Source: Arcuatula senhousia (lineage: Eukaryota; Mollusca; Bivalvia; Mytilida; Mytilidae). From it: DNA of 64,000 nucleotides. Location of the stretch: NCBI GenBank assembly GCA_963971305.1, contig OZ020307.1, positions 56,479,702 to 56,543,701 of the forward strand, read 5' to 3'. Made by a program: the position numbers and the translations under genes. Under the pieces are notes generated by a model. It saw only the letters and a list, made by a program, of their open reading frames with translations. It was not told the DNA's origin and made no database searches. Position 1 is the stretch's first letter. Each line of letters opens with the position of its first letter. Of the stretch, positions 1 to 12,074 are shown piece by piece.

Positions 1-640
1 GCTTTCAACTTTAAAATCATCCTCACTGCTGCAAATACGTTTAAGTCTCAGAAATTGAGACCTAGGAATGGCATTTTTGCAGCTCTGGGAATGACAAGAT
101 TGATAGTCCAGGTAGCAGTGTGCATCAGTTGGTTTATAGAATACAGACGTTACTATTTTGCCATTTTGGATGCTACATTCCAAGTCATGGAAGGTGTACT
201 GGATGGCAAGGTGATAGGAAGAGAAAAAGCTGATGAACGGGTTTAAATCATCTTCACTATCAGGGGATACACCGAAAAATCATCTATGTATCGTTTGTAT
301 AGGTCAGGGACAGGACCAACGTATTCAGAAAACATTTTCTCTTCCAAATACCCAACAAACAGACAGGCGAAACTAAGACCCATCTTAGTGCCAATGGCAA
401 CAACGCCAGACTGAGAATAAAACTCCCCATTAACTGAAAAGTGTTGAGATTGAGAACAAGTTCTGATAATCTCAAGATGACATCCGTTTTTACAAAGGGA
501 TTGGGTCTTCTGTCCAATAAATGTTTTAAAGCGATCATGGCATCATTGTTCGGAATACTCGTGAAGTTTTTTCGTGTTATTAAAAGTCGAACAACACAAT
601 GCTGGCACGTAGACGTTTCCGTACATAACCTTTTTATTAA
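1..640 (-). pseudogene. Penelope-like element reverse transcriptase fragment
   Basis: Read on the minus strand, about 440 down to 250 encodes FNGEFYSQ-type residues, then VAIGTKMGLSFACLF, then LYKRYIDDFS. This is a reverse transcriptase palm with catalytic YIDD. From about 200 down to 1 another stretch reads FYKPTDAHCYLDYQSCHS and IPRSQFLRLKRICS, the conserved segment that follows the palm in Penelope-like elements (KTDxHxYL, IPxSQxLRLRRIC). About 538-440 encodes the segment before the palm, but in a different frame, so there is a small indel near 436. Further frame damage lies near 240. It is therefore an inactive relic, cut off at its C-terminal side by the window edge, with no endonuclease domain in view. 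A shorter related fragment sits at 8,255-8,330. The assignment to Penelope-like rather than another RT class rests on motif recall. Confidence 0.75.
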
Positions 641-1525
641 ACTTTAAACCCCATTCCCTTTGTTTTACTCTGTTTAACTTATAAGCTATAACATTCATCG
701 ACCGCTATACTTTTTAAAGTAACAGGTTTTATATTATTCGTTAAGCTGTTATCTTAAATATTTTACGTTATTTTGCGACAAACACTTTTGTTTTTAGATT
801 TTATGGTATCATGTTTTCATTTTTATACTTGAAATCCGATACCAAATGTATTGATTCGTAGTTTTAATAGGAAGAAAAAGAAAATTTTATCACATTGTTT
901 TTTTTTATTGAGGATTAAGTCGTCTTTCTATCGCGGAAGATAATCGAAGAACTTGGAAGACATCTTAGACTTAACTGGTGTTTAAGGCTGAGTCTTTAAA
1001 CACTGCCGTTTGGTATATATGTTATATTCATAGGCATTAGAAACGTTACATATTCCAAAAGACTGCATAGTAACAATGTTAAAACACGATATGTTAAAAA
1101 TCTTGTATGGTTTTATATCATATATTGATCTTAAACTTGAAACCCGATACCCGAAAGTATTGATTTATAGTAAAAAGAAGGGAAAAAATATATCACACGT
1201 TTTTTTTTTCCTGACTGAGGAGGCAATCATCTCGGTATTACAAAATATAAAATTCTTAAGAAGAAACCAGAATTAAAAGTTTACTTACAACTCATTTTAT
1301 AGATGAGCAATTGAAAATTACCATTTCATATTGTTTTCAAGGACAGAAAAAAAAGTTATACGTTTGAATATGCCAGGGAATTTGTAAGAAAATAAAAAGA
1401 TACCAAATGAATTATCTGTAGTTATTTTATAATAACCTCGGTTCCTAGCTTCAAACCAAGATTAAAATGTGAAAATCTAAATAGAAAATAGGGTTTTTTT
1501 GTCCTCCTTTACCGGGTTTGACACG
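641..1525. other. Non-coding AT-rich stretch
   Basis: No gene, RNA or recognisable repeat seen. It contains short near-duplicates (the phrase 'cttgaaa(t/c)ccgatacc' at about 827 and 1,136, each followed by a poly-purine tract), suggesting an old, diverged duplication of roughly 300 bp. Confidence 0.4.
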
Positions 1526-1529
1526 ATGA

Positions 1530-1700
1530 ATTATCAACGCGATGGATGTGTTGCACCAAGCAGACACTGCTTACCTCCGGAGCACATCGGTTCGCTCTCG
1601 TTGTTTCTTCGTGCTGTTCTCGTTTGTGTTGAATTATTGTGTCTTTGTACTTTTAAATATTCGAATGCCCCATTGGTACCTCTGGTTTTAAACGTGAAGC
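1530..1700 (+). repeat. SINE-like interspersed repeat, diverged copy
   Basis: Reads GCAGACACTGCTTACCTCCGG at its start and CCCCATTGGTACCTCTG near its end. These match the two ends of the 204-bp repeat defined by the clean insertion at 12,232-12,435 (opposite strand), with a diverged middle. Confidence 0.6.
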
Positions 1701-2021
1701 AAACTAGAATAAATGTCTGGGACGGGCTATAAAGATATCTTAAGCGTATAGTTAAAGGTAGAGGATAGTGAAACTAGTTTATTTTTGTTATAAATTTATT
1801 TGGATTTCCTCTTCCGGTGGTAAACAGTGTGTCTGAAAAACGAAAACAGCCTATTATCGAAAACATAAATATATATCCAAACACTTATTTTGTTCAGCAT
1901 TTTCAAATTAATCAAAACAAGAAGAAATGAGTGGAGTTTGTCTACTAGTTGTACAAATGTAACAACTGATTATTAACAAATTTCAATCGAGTCACCCAGA
2001 ATCGTTTTCAAAAATGCTAAT

Positions 2022-2900
2022 TAAACAAGAGGCTCCCAAGAGCATGAATTTCTCACCTCGTCATTAGGGCCATAAGGGTCTCTTCTCTCTGGTGTCTTTT
2101 GACAATTCTAATCTCCTAGAGACTTTTATAGAGCCAAAAGTTAAGCTGACTGTTCAAACAGGTAACAGTTTTTCTCTATCTACAATTGTTTTTATTATAT
2201 ATAACAAAACCAGGAAAAAATGCATGTTTTTGCCGTTAAATGGGGCCATAACCCCTATAAGGGGTCATCTGACAAATTTGAACCAATGGAGATTTAAGGT
2301 GAAGGTTTAAGCAAACAATGTCTTTTCTCTATATGCAATAGTTTTCATTCTTAAGGGCAAAAACAGGACAAACTGCTATCTGTGGCCTTTAAAAGACAAT
2401 AACCCCTATGAGGGGTCATCTGACAACTTTGACCCATTTGAGACTTTTGTGGAGCTTAATGAGCTGAAGGTTTAAGCAATCAATAGCTTTTCTCTATCTC
2501 CAATAGTTTTCATTCTATTGGGCAAAAACAGGGAAAAAAACGCTATTTGTGGCCTCGCTATTTGTGGCCTTTAAATGGTCTTAACCCCTATAAGCGGTCA
2601 TTTGACCACTTCTACTTCTTGAGACTTGTGTAGAGCTTTCGATTCTAAACAGATTAAGATGCATCAGATTTTTTCTATCAGTTACAGCTGCTGATTTATA
2701 ATATAAAATATATTTTAAATGATTTTACCCTATGTTTTAATTTTAGTAACAGCGGCCATGTTTTATGTTGAATTATTTCAAAATGAGGATCGTTTGTTGC
2801 CACATGTCAAATATCATTCCTGTAAAGTGTCAGTTAAATTGGTTCCGTTATTTCAGAGGGGAAAATTTTTGAAATTGTTAACGGACGATGACGACGGACG
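2022..2900 (-). repeat. Bivalve-type multi-unit repeat, minus orientation
   Basis: Starts with ACAAGAGGCTCCCAAGAGC and holds about four imperfect units of 130-180 bp, each with 'acccctat(a/g)aggggtcatctgac' and 'ctctat(a/c)t(g/c)caat'. It is the reverse complement of the family at 3,735-5,176. The two copies form a large inverted pair whose outer ends are the AACAAGAGGCTCCC and GGGAGCCTCTTGTT motifs. The 75-codon open frame at 2,719-2,946 lies in this repeat and is not called as a gene. Confidence 0.7.
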
Positions 2901-3122
2901 CATAGTGGTGGCATATGGCTTTTTGCCTGTTGAGCTAAAAAGGTAATAATGTAAGGACCATGGGTGTCTTCTTCTGGTCCTTGTTGTTCCATGTTTAATT
3001 ACAAAATTCATGAACTATGCGTAGATTTATATCAGTAGATATCTGTTTTAAAGGTTGTCTCGTTTTATTTGAAATTTTATAAAAGTGGTCTCGTTCATCA
3101 TTAAAAAGTTAGCGGTCTATTT

Positions 3123-3613
3123 ATACGGTTAAAAAAAAGTTACGCATAGGTAGAAAATTCCCCATACGTTTAATACAAACCTACGCTATTTCAAATTAAT
3201 ATTGCCGAGCTGTTCTGTGGTAAATTTTCATGAAATTAAATCCAGTAAAAAAATAAAAATAAGTAAAGATTTTTCGATTAATTTGGACAAAAATCCTAAT
3301 TTAAATGTTTTTTAAGACATCGCGAGTAGAACACGACTAATGTTTTTCGCGGAACATTTAGCATTGATTGAAACGGGAGGTTGGTGCGTAAAATGCATAC
3401 TTGAGTTCAACTTGCAATATCTCAATTATTAGTGAGGTTACGATTTTGCTCAAAACACACAATAATACTTCATTCATTTTTCTTTTTATTGGTTTTATTT
3501 CATGTAAATCGGATAAAAGATTGCTCAGTTATAGTGTTTTGAAAAAGTGTGGGTTTGCATTAAACATATAGGGAATTTTCTACCTAGTATGTGTAACTTT
3601 TTTTGAAGAGTAT
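3123..3613. mobile_element. MITE of the GTTACGCA-TIR family
   Basis: The left end reads AAAAAAGTTACGCATAGGTAG and the right end is its inverted complement (CTACCTAGTATGTGTAACTTTTTTT), about 490 bp apart, with AT-rich non-coding interior. The same ends and interior landmarks ('ttgccgagctgttctg', 'ttttcatgaaat') recur at 12,075-12,736, 25,085-25,571 and 56,385-56,875. The 25 kb copy shows TA duplication, so a Tc1/mariner-type transposase probably moved the family. Confidence 0.75.
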
Positions 3614-3734
3614 ATTATATTTTTTATATGATTTTCGTACAATTGTGTGGAATAAAAATGGGACAAAAGAATAACAACTCTCAATATCTAATGATAAACG
3701 CATATATTTTATAAGTACATGAACTAGTAATATT

Positions 3735-5176
3735 ATTTTGAGCTCACCTGGACCGAAGGTCATTGTAAGCTATTACCATCACTTGGCGTTCGTCATCATC
3801 GTCTGTCGTCGTCGTCTGTCGTCAGTTAAATTTTTTTCAAAAATCTTTTCCTCTGAAACTACTGAAAGAATTTATTGAAACTTTGTATGAATGATCCTTA
3901 GGGTGTCCTGCACCAAACTTGTGTTTCTATTTTTGATCCTTCAAAAAACATGACCACCGTTACTAAAAATAGACCAGGGGGTCAGACTACTGTTTTTGGC
4001 TTGTAAAAAAAAGTATAAGAGATAGATGAAATCTAATGCCACCGTACTGCTTCAACAACAACAGTTCAACAAAAGTATCCATTTGGTCAAAGTTGTCAGA
4101 TGATCCCTTATTAAAATGTGTTACAGCCCCTTTAAGGTGAAAAATAGGGTTTTTTCATGTTTTGGCTTATAGAATGAAAACTAATGCAGATAGAGAAAAA
4201 ATGTTGCTTGCCTAAATGTTCAACTCAGTTAGCTCTACAAAAGTCTCCATAGGGTTGAAGTTGTCAGATGACCCCTTAAAGGCGAAAGATAGTGTTTTTT
4301 GGCTTATAAAATGAAAAATATTGCAGATAGAGACAAGCTGTTGCTTGGTTAAATGTTCAGGTTATTTAGCTCGACAAAAGTCACCTTAGGGTTGAAGTTG
4401 TCAGATGACCCCTTATAGGAGTTACAGCACCTGAAAGGCGAAAAATATTGTTTTTGGATTATAGAATGAAAACTATTGCATATAGAGAAAATATGTTGCT
4501 TGCATAAATGTTCAGCTCATTTAGCTCTACAAAAGTCGTCTAGGGTCGAAGTTGTCAGATGACCCCTTAAAGGCGAAAGATAGTGTTTTGGCTTATAGAA
4601 TGAAAACTAATGCAGATAGAGAAAAGCTGTTGCTTGGTTAAGTTCAGCTTATGAAGCTCGACAAAAAGTCTCCTTAGGGTTGAAGTTGTCAGATGACCAC
4701 TTATAAGGGTTACATCCCTTTAAAGACAAACAATAGTGTTTTTGGTCTATAGAATGAAAACTATTGCAGATATGAAAAAGCTGTTGCTTGCTTAAATGTT
4801 CAAAAATTTACCTCTACAAAAGCATTCATAGAGTTGAAGTTGTCAGATGACCCCTTATAGGGATTACAGCCCCTAAATTAACATGTTTTCATGTTTTGGG
4901 CTTATATAATGAAAACTATATTACATACAGAAAAGTGGTTGCTTGCTTAAATGATCAGTTCATTAAGCTCTTAACAAAAGTTTCTATAGAGTCAAAGTGT
5001 TCAGACGGCCCTTAAAATAACATTTTGGCCTACAGAATAAAAACTATTGCTGAAAAAGAAAAGCTGAAAAGCTGTTGCTTGCTTAAATGTTCAGCTTACT
5101 TAGCTCTACAAAGTTCTCCATAAGGTTGACATCAAGACCAGGTGAGCTATTCAGGCTCCTGGGAGCCTCTTGTTTA
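3735..5176 (+). repeat. Bivalve-type multi-unit repeat, plus orientation
   Basis: Opens with GAGCTCACCTGGACCGAAGG followed by a GTC/GTCGTC simple-sequence patch. It contains about seven imperfect units of 135-180 bp marked by 'gttgtcagatgacc' (near 4,087, 4,258, 4,395, 4,550, 4,686, 4,840) and closes with CAGGCTCCTGGGAGCCTCTTG. A further copy with the same closing motif is at 39,020-40,157. No open frame of note. Confidence 0.7.
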
Positions 5177-5914
5177 AAAACTAACTTCAATATCAATATA
5201 CATAAATATTGTATCGGTAAAACGGTTGTGTCACTTCTAATTTTATTTTTATAAATAAACGTCTTAATTTCATATTTGACTATTAAACAACTTGTTCACA
5301 CCTGCAGGCATAAATATTAATTATGTAAATATAATCATGTAAAAATTTTGTTATTAAAAGAGGATGTATCATTTATAGATTACATGTATAACTGTGGTGG
5401 TTACAGGGGCGGATTAAAACAATTTTCATAGGAGAACAGCCTATTGGGTACTGAAAATAAAAGGGGCGGGTTCAAGTTACCGATATCCTAAATAGCAACA
5501 TGATACTATAATATCAAAAAAAATTTGGCCGTACTAAACTATATCAAACAACAATTACATGAAATAACAAACATGGATCTGTCATTGATTACAGTAAATT
5601 TTAGAGTATTAAACGCTATTCGACAGGTAACGAATTAAATTTTCTGTAATTTTTACAGCATAAAACATCCAAAACAAGGGTAAACTGAGAGTGATATTTC
5701 TAATTTTTATGGCGTACATTATACGTCTCTCTGATTATAAACATTGTAACGAATCTAGAAGTCTTTTATAAACCATGATGCATTCTTAATTCTAAAATAC
5801 GAATTGCTGTTACTTAAAAATTGCGGAGTATTCTCGACGTTCATACTGTTGCCTTTCTAAGACAATTAAAATCCTACTAAAATGCCATCAAAATTTACAA
5901 AAATACCTGAGTTC

Positions 5915-6170
5915 ATTTTCGTTTCGACTTGAGTTGGCGTTGTTGATTGATATTCAGTTATTTTTGTGTTTCCATGTTTTACATGTTGTCTGTTTTTGTC
6001 CCGTTTTTTGTTGGTGTTTACTGGTTTTGTCTCTGTACTTTTGGACTTTTGACATTTGGATACCCCATTGGTACCTCTGCTTCTTTTGTCCCGTTCTTGT
6101 TGGTGTTTACTGGTTTTGTCTCTGCCGTTTCGGACTTTTGACATTCGGATGCCCCATTGGTACCCCTTCT
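5915..6170 (+). repeat. SINE-like interspersed repeat with internal duplication
   Basis: A plus-strand copy of the 204-bp repeat: 'gttgattgatattcagtta', 'tgttttacatgttgtctg', 'cccgttcttgttggtgt', 'ccccattggtacc'. The 3' third ('cccgtt...ggtacc') is present twice in tandem. The block B counterpart is at 51,550-51,770, so this insertion predates the segmental duplication. Confidence 0.7.
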
Positions 6171-6860
6171 CCTTATTACTTAATCATTTGGGTCCTTGTG
6201 CTAGGTTCTTTAGTCCCTAACATTTGACAAAAAATGATTGATGATTTCGATGTGTACCAGTCTAAACACGAATTTTTATTACATTTATTACTTAATTAAA
6301 TCATCATAATATTACGGAAGATAAATTCTAATAAATAAAGAAATCGAAAAAAAACTATGTAAATTTCACTCAATTTTCATGGTAAGTCTTGTTAAATTAC
6401 AAAACAAATCATATATAATTTGTTTCTCGAAAGTGGTAGGTTCACATGAAAATGGTTCAGGTAAGTTTGTCTTATAATGTTTAGATAAATTGAATCAACC
6501 TTAAACTACTGTATAGGATTAACTTCTAGTTAATTGTTTACCAAAACCAAATTCACGTAAATACTCTGTCATTATTGTGTACCACTATCGATTTTTCGGA
6601 TGGCCTTTGGGAGCATTTTATTATTTTGTGCGGATTTACGCATTTCGTTTGCGTTGTGAACAATTATATTTGCGCTATTATTACTTGGGCTTCCATTCTA
6701 TATATTGTTCGAAAACATCTTATGAAAATAAGACTTGTTACACCATGTAGTTTTCAGTGTACTTGATTTCTTTATTGACTACATACATTTTGTATTTGTC
6801 AACATTTAATTTTGAAGACCACTGGAAAAAGGGGAGTTTTGTAGAGCTGGAAAATTTAGA
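6171..6860. other. Shared A/B non-coding stretch
   Basis: AT-rich sequence nearly collinear with 51,770-52,450. No gene or RNA recognised. Confidence 0.4.
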
Positions 6861-7150
6861 CTATGTGGTGCACTGTTGACGGTTCACAAAGGGATCCTGT
6901 ACGCGCATAAAGCGTGGCACTCTCCACACACGTTGGCCCACCTTGGTTTGAGGTCAGGTTTTCCGCATTACAACCTGACGACCCCCGGCATTCATTATGA
7001 CATGGCTGTCATTCAACTAACTGAGGCACACATTCCAGTCGCTATAAGGGCTAAGCAGCCTGACCCGATGTCTGAGCGCTCTTTAGTTGACTTTTATCGA
7101 CAATCTTAGCGCTGCCCCGGGCCTATTCGCCTCCATTGGCCCGCTTGGGA
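6861..7150 (+). other. GC-richer conserved fragment of unknown nature
   Basis: It reads 'gcgtggcactctccacacacg', 'cattatgacatggctgtcat' and 'agcagcctgacccgatgtct'. The block B copy is at 52,450-52,765. A 77-codon open frame exists (6,876-7,109), but it is not preserved at the same length in block B. A loosely similar GC-richer patch lies at 19,390-19,620 inside an intron. It may be an old transposon or retroelement piece. No function assigned. Confidence 0.35.
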
Positions 7151-7759
7151 GCGTTAGAAAGCAAAAATAGCTCGTAATTTTAAACGAATGTAATTACACA
7201 AACAAATATCATTTGGGGTTTGTTTTTGGATTTCTAAACTGAGTCCAATAAGCTTTCGTACTATATTATAATTGTGGTTGTTTTTTTGGACCGATAGCTT
7301 TAAAAGGTATATTTAATGAAAAAATTATAATAACAAAGTTACTTCTCGCGTCTAGTTTAAGCTGCTATTCATTTGATTAGTATGCAATATGTGAAAAACA
7401 ATTTTTATTTCCAATTTAAACCTAAAACTAGATATCGACATGATCAATGATATTGATATTTTGTAAATAAAGGAGACAAAAAGATGCTTCATCACATTAC
7501 TTTTAATAGTTTGAGGATTACTAATATATCACATAAAGTCTGAAAAAATGTAAACTTTTCTAATTCAAATGAGTCTTCTTAAATTACCTAACATCATATA
7601 TACTGTATACTTTAGTAAGGTGAATTCTCACAAAAAAAATAGTTGAGGTAGGTTATCTTGTTATACCTTTCGTCTTGCCTTTATTCATCACACGCAATTT
7701 TCAAGGGCCAATTACAAAGGCTTTATTTACAGGGTTTTAATTTATTTGGGCAATTATAC

Positions 7760-7945
7760 TCTTTCTTTAGCGTTATTACGCGCTATTGGCATTGCTTACT
7801 AGCGCATTATAACGCGTTTACATTCGTATAATAACATGTACTATTTCGTATAATTACATGTACTATTGCATTATAACAGGTTTCTTTACGTGTAGTAACG
7901 CATTACGATCGCATTATAACGCGTTTCTTTTCATGTAATAACGTT
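7760..7945. repeat. Degenerate minisatellite
   Basis: About six imperfect units of roughly 30 bp of the form 'gcattataacgcgttt...cgtgtaataac'. The block B counterpart is at 53,270-53,440 with a different internal arrangement. Confidence 0.6.
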
Positions 7946-7954
7946 TTACTTTCG

Positions 7955-8100
7955 TGTATTTACAAGAAATCTAAATCATGTTTACTTATTCCTTTCAATA
8001 AAAACGTGAACTTTTACGAATTATTTTTTTTTTTCAAACGTTTTTATTGAAAGATATATACATAAGTTAACATGAGTTAGATTTCTCGTAAATACAGCTG
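7955..8100. mobile_element. Foldback (hairpin) element
   Basis: Left arm 'gtatttacaagaaatctaaa' ... 'cctttcaataaaaacgt' and right arm 'acgtttttattgaaag' ... 'gagttagatttctcgtaaat' are near-complete inverted copies around a loop of about 30 bases. The block B copy at 53,440-53,580 keeps the same structure. No coding capacity. Confidence 0.65.
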
Positions 8101-8139
8101 TGCAAAGATCTCGTTAAATTTTCCGAACGGCTTAAGTCA

Positions 8140-8650
8140 AGTGAGCTTTTCGTGGAATGTAAAAAAAACAAATACGTAATATAAAAAACTTAAAATAGGT
8201 ATATAACAAGATACTGGGTGAGATCGAACACTTAATAATATCAAATACTGAAAGAACTCGAGAAGTTTTTACGTGTTATGAACAGTCGAACAACACAAAT
8301 GATCGGACGTAGACGTTTCCGTACATATATATATATTTACATAAGCTTATTTGTTTATTTTAGATAGGCTTATTTTTACCTGCGTCGCCGAAGGCAAAAG
8401 CAGGTCTAGGAGTAGGGTCACTCCGTCCGTATGTCTGTCCGTCTGTCCTTCCGTCCGTCTGTCCGTCCGTCGCGTTAAGGGGTTCCTGTCTTGTGTAATC
8501 TGAATCTCAAAAACCAAACACTTGATCTTTCTCACATTTTACACAGTGATTACATATATATTGAGAATGTGCACCCTCCCTTTTGGGATCATTTTATCAT
8601 TCCGTTTAGAAATTATTAAATATAGAAATGTGTTCTGTTGTTGAAATGCA
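8140..8650. repeat. Block-A-specific segment with RT scrap and TCCG microsatellite
   Basis: Absent from block B (compare 53,610-53,660). 8,255-8,330 matches the 557-632 segment upstream of the Penelope-like RT ('gtcgaacaacacaa', 'gtagacgtttccgtacata'). 8,380-8,480 reads 'tgcgtcgccgaaggcaaaag' followed by a (TCCG)n-like run, a composite common in repeat families. The minus-strand open frame over the run is low-complexity and not a gene. Confidence 0.6.
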
Positions 8651-9658
8651 ATTTAATAATTATTCTAATGTAATATTCTGCTTATAGAAATAATGAAGAG
8701 ATATATATATATTTACTTAAGCTTATTTTTTTATTTTGAATACGGCTTATTTTTGAATACAGAAACGTGTTCTGTGGTTGAAATGCAATTTAATGATAGT
8801 TAAAACCATTCATATTATGGTCAGGATGCAAAAAAATCTAGGGATTGTATTTTGCTAACGGATAAGGCTCGCTGTGATTTTAACCAAAACATATGTGGAG
8901 TGTTTTCATTCTTATTTCAGAGTACTAGCAAAGTAAAGCACGATCTGATATGGATTTTATGAAGAGTAGTCGTTATGGAAAGGTCAAAATGTAAGTCGTT
9001 GCATAGATTTCACGTAATTGTTACGTTGGTTACTTGGAATTGATAGGAGACATTTGAGTCAGATTTCTGCACTAACCATTACAAACGAACTTCTGAGCAA
9101 ACGAAATAAATTTCCATTTTTGGGAAGAGCTCTGTGTAGTCATATAGCTATCTGATTTTTGTGGTTTTTTATCGTCTAGACAGGGTAAGTCGGTCAGGCA
9201 TTATTCCTACCAGATGATCTATTATAGAATATTCATCATGTATAATTATTGTTTCAATGTATTAAATGTTATACAGGTTGTCTAAACTATGAGGTACATC
9301 TTTGTAACCTTATATGATACATACGATATAAATGTGCTCTACATTTCATATATCGATACTCCATGGCCAGTTGATGTACACTTAAGCATTGTTGACCTTT
9401 TACCTTTAATTTAATCAATAAGGCATATAAAGAATCTTTTCAGATAATGAAAATCTCAGACTATTGTTTACTTCCAATATTAAACATTTTTTTCTAGATT
9501 TGTTATCCAAATTTCTAATTTACAAACACAAACTTTAAGTAAGCGAAACTAATGTTAATGTTAAAATTATAACATACTGTTGCATTTAACTGTCTGTTTT
9601 AATTGAAAGTGTTTCATAAGCCTGTGGAGGCTGGCTGTCTATATGATAATATTTTATA
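8651..9658. other. Shared A/B non-coding stretch
   Basis: Collinear with 53,660-54,490 except for about 150 bp near 9,185-9,345 that is missing from block B. AT-rich, no gene or RNA recognised. Confidence 0.4.
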
Positions 9659-10829
9659 CTAGGCAAAAAAAGAAACGTTACAGTTATATTTTATTTGATA
9701 AAATTTCTATAAGAAAAGAAAAGTTGTAACTTCAATTGAATAAACGTATCCTTGGTCATACTGAAGAGACTAAAATCCAGTTAATCTGATTTTAATTCGA
9801 ATTTAACATCTCTTTAAGGTTTTACCTAGATATTGTAGAAAATCAAGTTTGCAAAGCATTATCGTTCCTGACTAACCATGCATTTTGAATATCTGACAGC
9901 ATTTCGATGAAAATAAAGTTGAATTCAGAATTTTGGGACCTTATACCATCTGTCAAACTACAGGGATGGGATATTTTGCAACGGTTTCCAGTGTTCCAGT
10001 GGGATTTGGTTAGTTCTAAAAACCAAATTCAGTCAAATAAAAAATGACAAAATATTGAAAGTTACCAAATTTCTGTTAGATTTTGATATTTCCGTTAAAA
10101 AAAAGGTGCTTCTTACTTATCTATGGCAATTTCAGGCATGATACAATTCATTAACGTCATTACGCGAAAGAAACGTAATTCAAAGAACGTCTTTTTTAAA
10201 ACAATGACGTCAGCTTGGCGTGACTGCTTACGTTCAGTGTTTATGAAAATTAGATTAGAATTTTATCCATTTACACGAGTTAAGGTTAAGCACCGTTAAC
10301 GAAGCGATTACGAAGAAAAATAAAGCGGCAACGCCTGTTCTAAACTCGCGTTGGTTATGGCATTCTGCTACTTCCGGTCTCACCGATTATTGTTCTGCTA
10401 CCTCTGACACGAGTCTCTGGTCTATGGATAGTTGTTCTAAAGTTTTTGAAATGTTTAATCACCTGTATTTTTGTCATTCCTGTACCCAACACGAAAGAAG
10501 AGATTTGCTTCAACTTTTGACGTTAACGTAACGTGTCTGACTTACCATTTCTCAACATTTAAGTGCGACCATTTGATCATTTGATATTTGTTACATTTAA
10601 CGACCATAGTCACTGGCTTAATTGAATTTTCGACACGTAAATTTTGAAAAGTTACAATTTTGGTAAAAATTGAAAAATGACGTAACGTCATTTTCAAATA
10701 TGCCTTGAATACGCAAATTCGAAAGAAAACCCCGTTTATTGCCTAATCTTTATATTAAAAATTCTAAACAAAATATGTTTCGAATAAATCTTAAAAGAAA
10801 ACCAATGTAACGTTTCTTTTTTTGCCTAG
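9659..10829. mobile_element. TIR DNA transposon, non-autonomous, copy 1
   Basis: Begins CTAGGCAAAAAAAGAAACGT and ends with the inverted complement ACGTTTCTTTTTTTGCCTAG, 1,171 bp, flanked by TA on both sides. This fits a Tc1/mariner-superfamily target choice. No transposase frame is visible. It is absent from block B, so it inserted after the segmental duplication or was lost there. The interior matches 24,323-25,971 throughout, except for a nested MITE in the latter. It contains the phrase 'atgacgtaacgtcatt', a perfect 16-bp palindrome. Confidence 0.85.
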
Positions 10830-12070
10830 TATATATAGGCCATTGTAAGAATTTATAAAATCATAGGAATAATTTTTTTCGAGAAATCATCAAATTTATC
10901 AAAATCATGAGTATATTCAGAGTGTGTATAAAAATGTTCGTTTACTCTCCTGTCCGGAGTGAAATTGATATGTGTGTAGATTAAAGAATATCAATATCAC
11001 AAATCATTCTGCTTCAGTGATTTATTTTTTATAATCATTACATTTCCACTGAGTTTTTGTTTTTCCACATTATCTGTTTCTACAAAAATCTCACATTCTA
11101 AATAGCTAGAAATTACATTCATAGTATGAAATTAAAGGGAACATTTTTTTTTCATTAACAAAAAAAAAAAGAATAATTATAAATTTCGAAATGATTATTT
11201 TTTTTATTCGCACATCTCTAAAGTTTTAAATTAAAAGAATTCAAATAAATTTTAATTTATATTGACCTATTGCATATGAGCCGATTTCTATAGCCGTGTG
11301 TAGTTTTATTGGCATTTAGCGAAAATTCCCGCTTAAACTTAAGAGCCATCCGCTTCCCTTTTACTATAGGATAAAGAGCAAAATTAAAAGCGCCTTATCT
11401 TTCCTTTGTTTAATTTTAATACATAGTTAGTCCTTATCCCTATATTTTTGTGTCTTGTTGATATACTCCATATCCCTATATTTTTGCATCGTTTGTTAAT
11501 TTTGCTTTCAAAAATCATTTTTCTTTTCATGAACGCTTTGAATATTCGTCTCCTAATTGTGACAGAGACCAGTTTAATTCCTTGGAGTACATTTCGTTAC
11601 AAACATTCTTCTCTTTGTGTTTTCTGATTTCGACGTTTAGACAAAAATGTCCGTTTTGTATCCTTAACACTATGGTGCGCTCTTTCAAATGAGTTATAAT
11701 ACAAAATTAACTAAAAGAGGAAACAAACACGCCCAAAAAATCTCCATGAGACATAAAATGTCTCACGATGCGAGATGTGGAAAAGTTGTACTAGAAAAAG
11801 TCTGAATCAGTGAAAGTCTTCCTGTTCTAGCGTCGTGTCGCCATTTACTCCAGGTAATATAATATTGATGTAAATGATTCAAAACCAAGCATATCCGCCT
11901 GTAGGATTCACCGGCAAAATGACTTGAGTAAAGTATGCGAATTGTAAATCTTTATTTGGTTGTTCTTTCCATTCGTTCGCTTTTTCGATTCTCTACAAAT
12001 ATATACAAATAGACAAGATATTTATTTGCATATATAACAAGGTTTACAATCAATAAGTGCATCACAACAA
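10830..12070. other. Shared A/B non-coding stretch upstream of the fucosyltransferase
   Basis: Collinear with 55,170-56,380. The upstream exon(s) of the fucosyltransferase should lie in or before this stretch, but I could not identify one. The donor-like CAG|GTAA at about 11,855 (block B about 56,158) is in the wrong phase for the coding exon, and in block A the frame before it has a TGA. Confidence 0.4.
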
Positions 12071-12074
12071 ATTT

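Noticed and set aside
6876..7109. 77-codon frame in the GC-richer fragment
   Set aside because: Not conserved as a frame in the block B copy; no motif.
11755..11860. Possible upstream coding exon of the fucosyltransferase ending CAG|GTAA
   Set aside because: Open in block B only, has a TGA in block A, and its phase does not fit the next exon.
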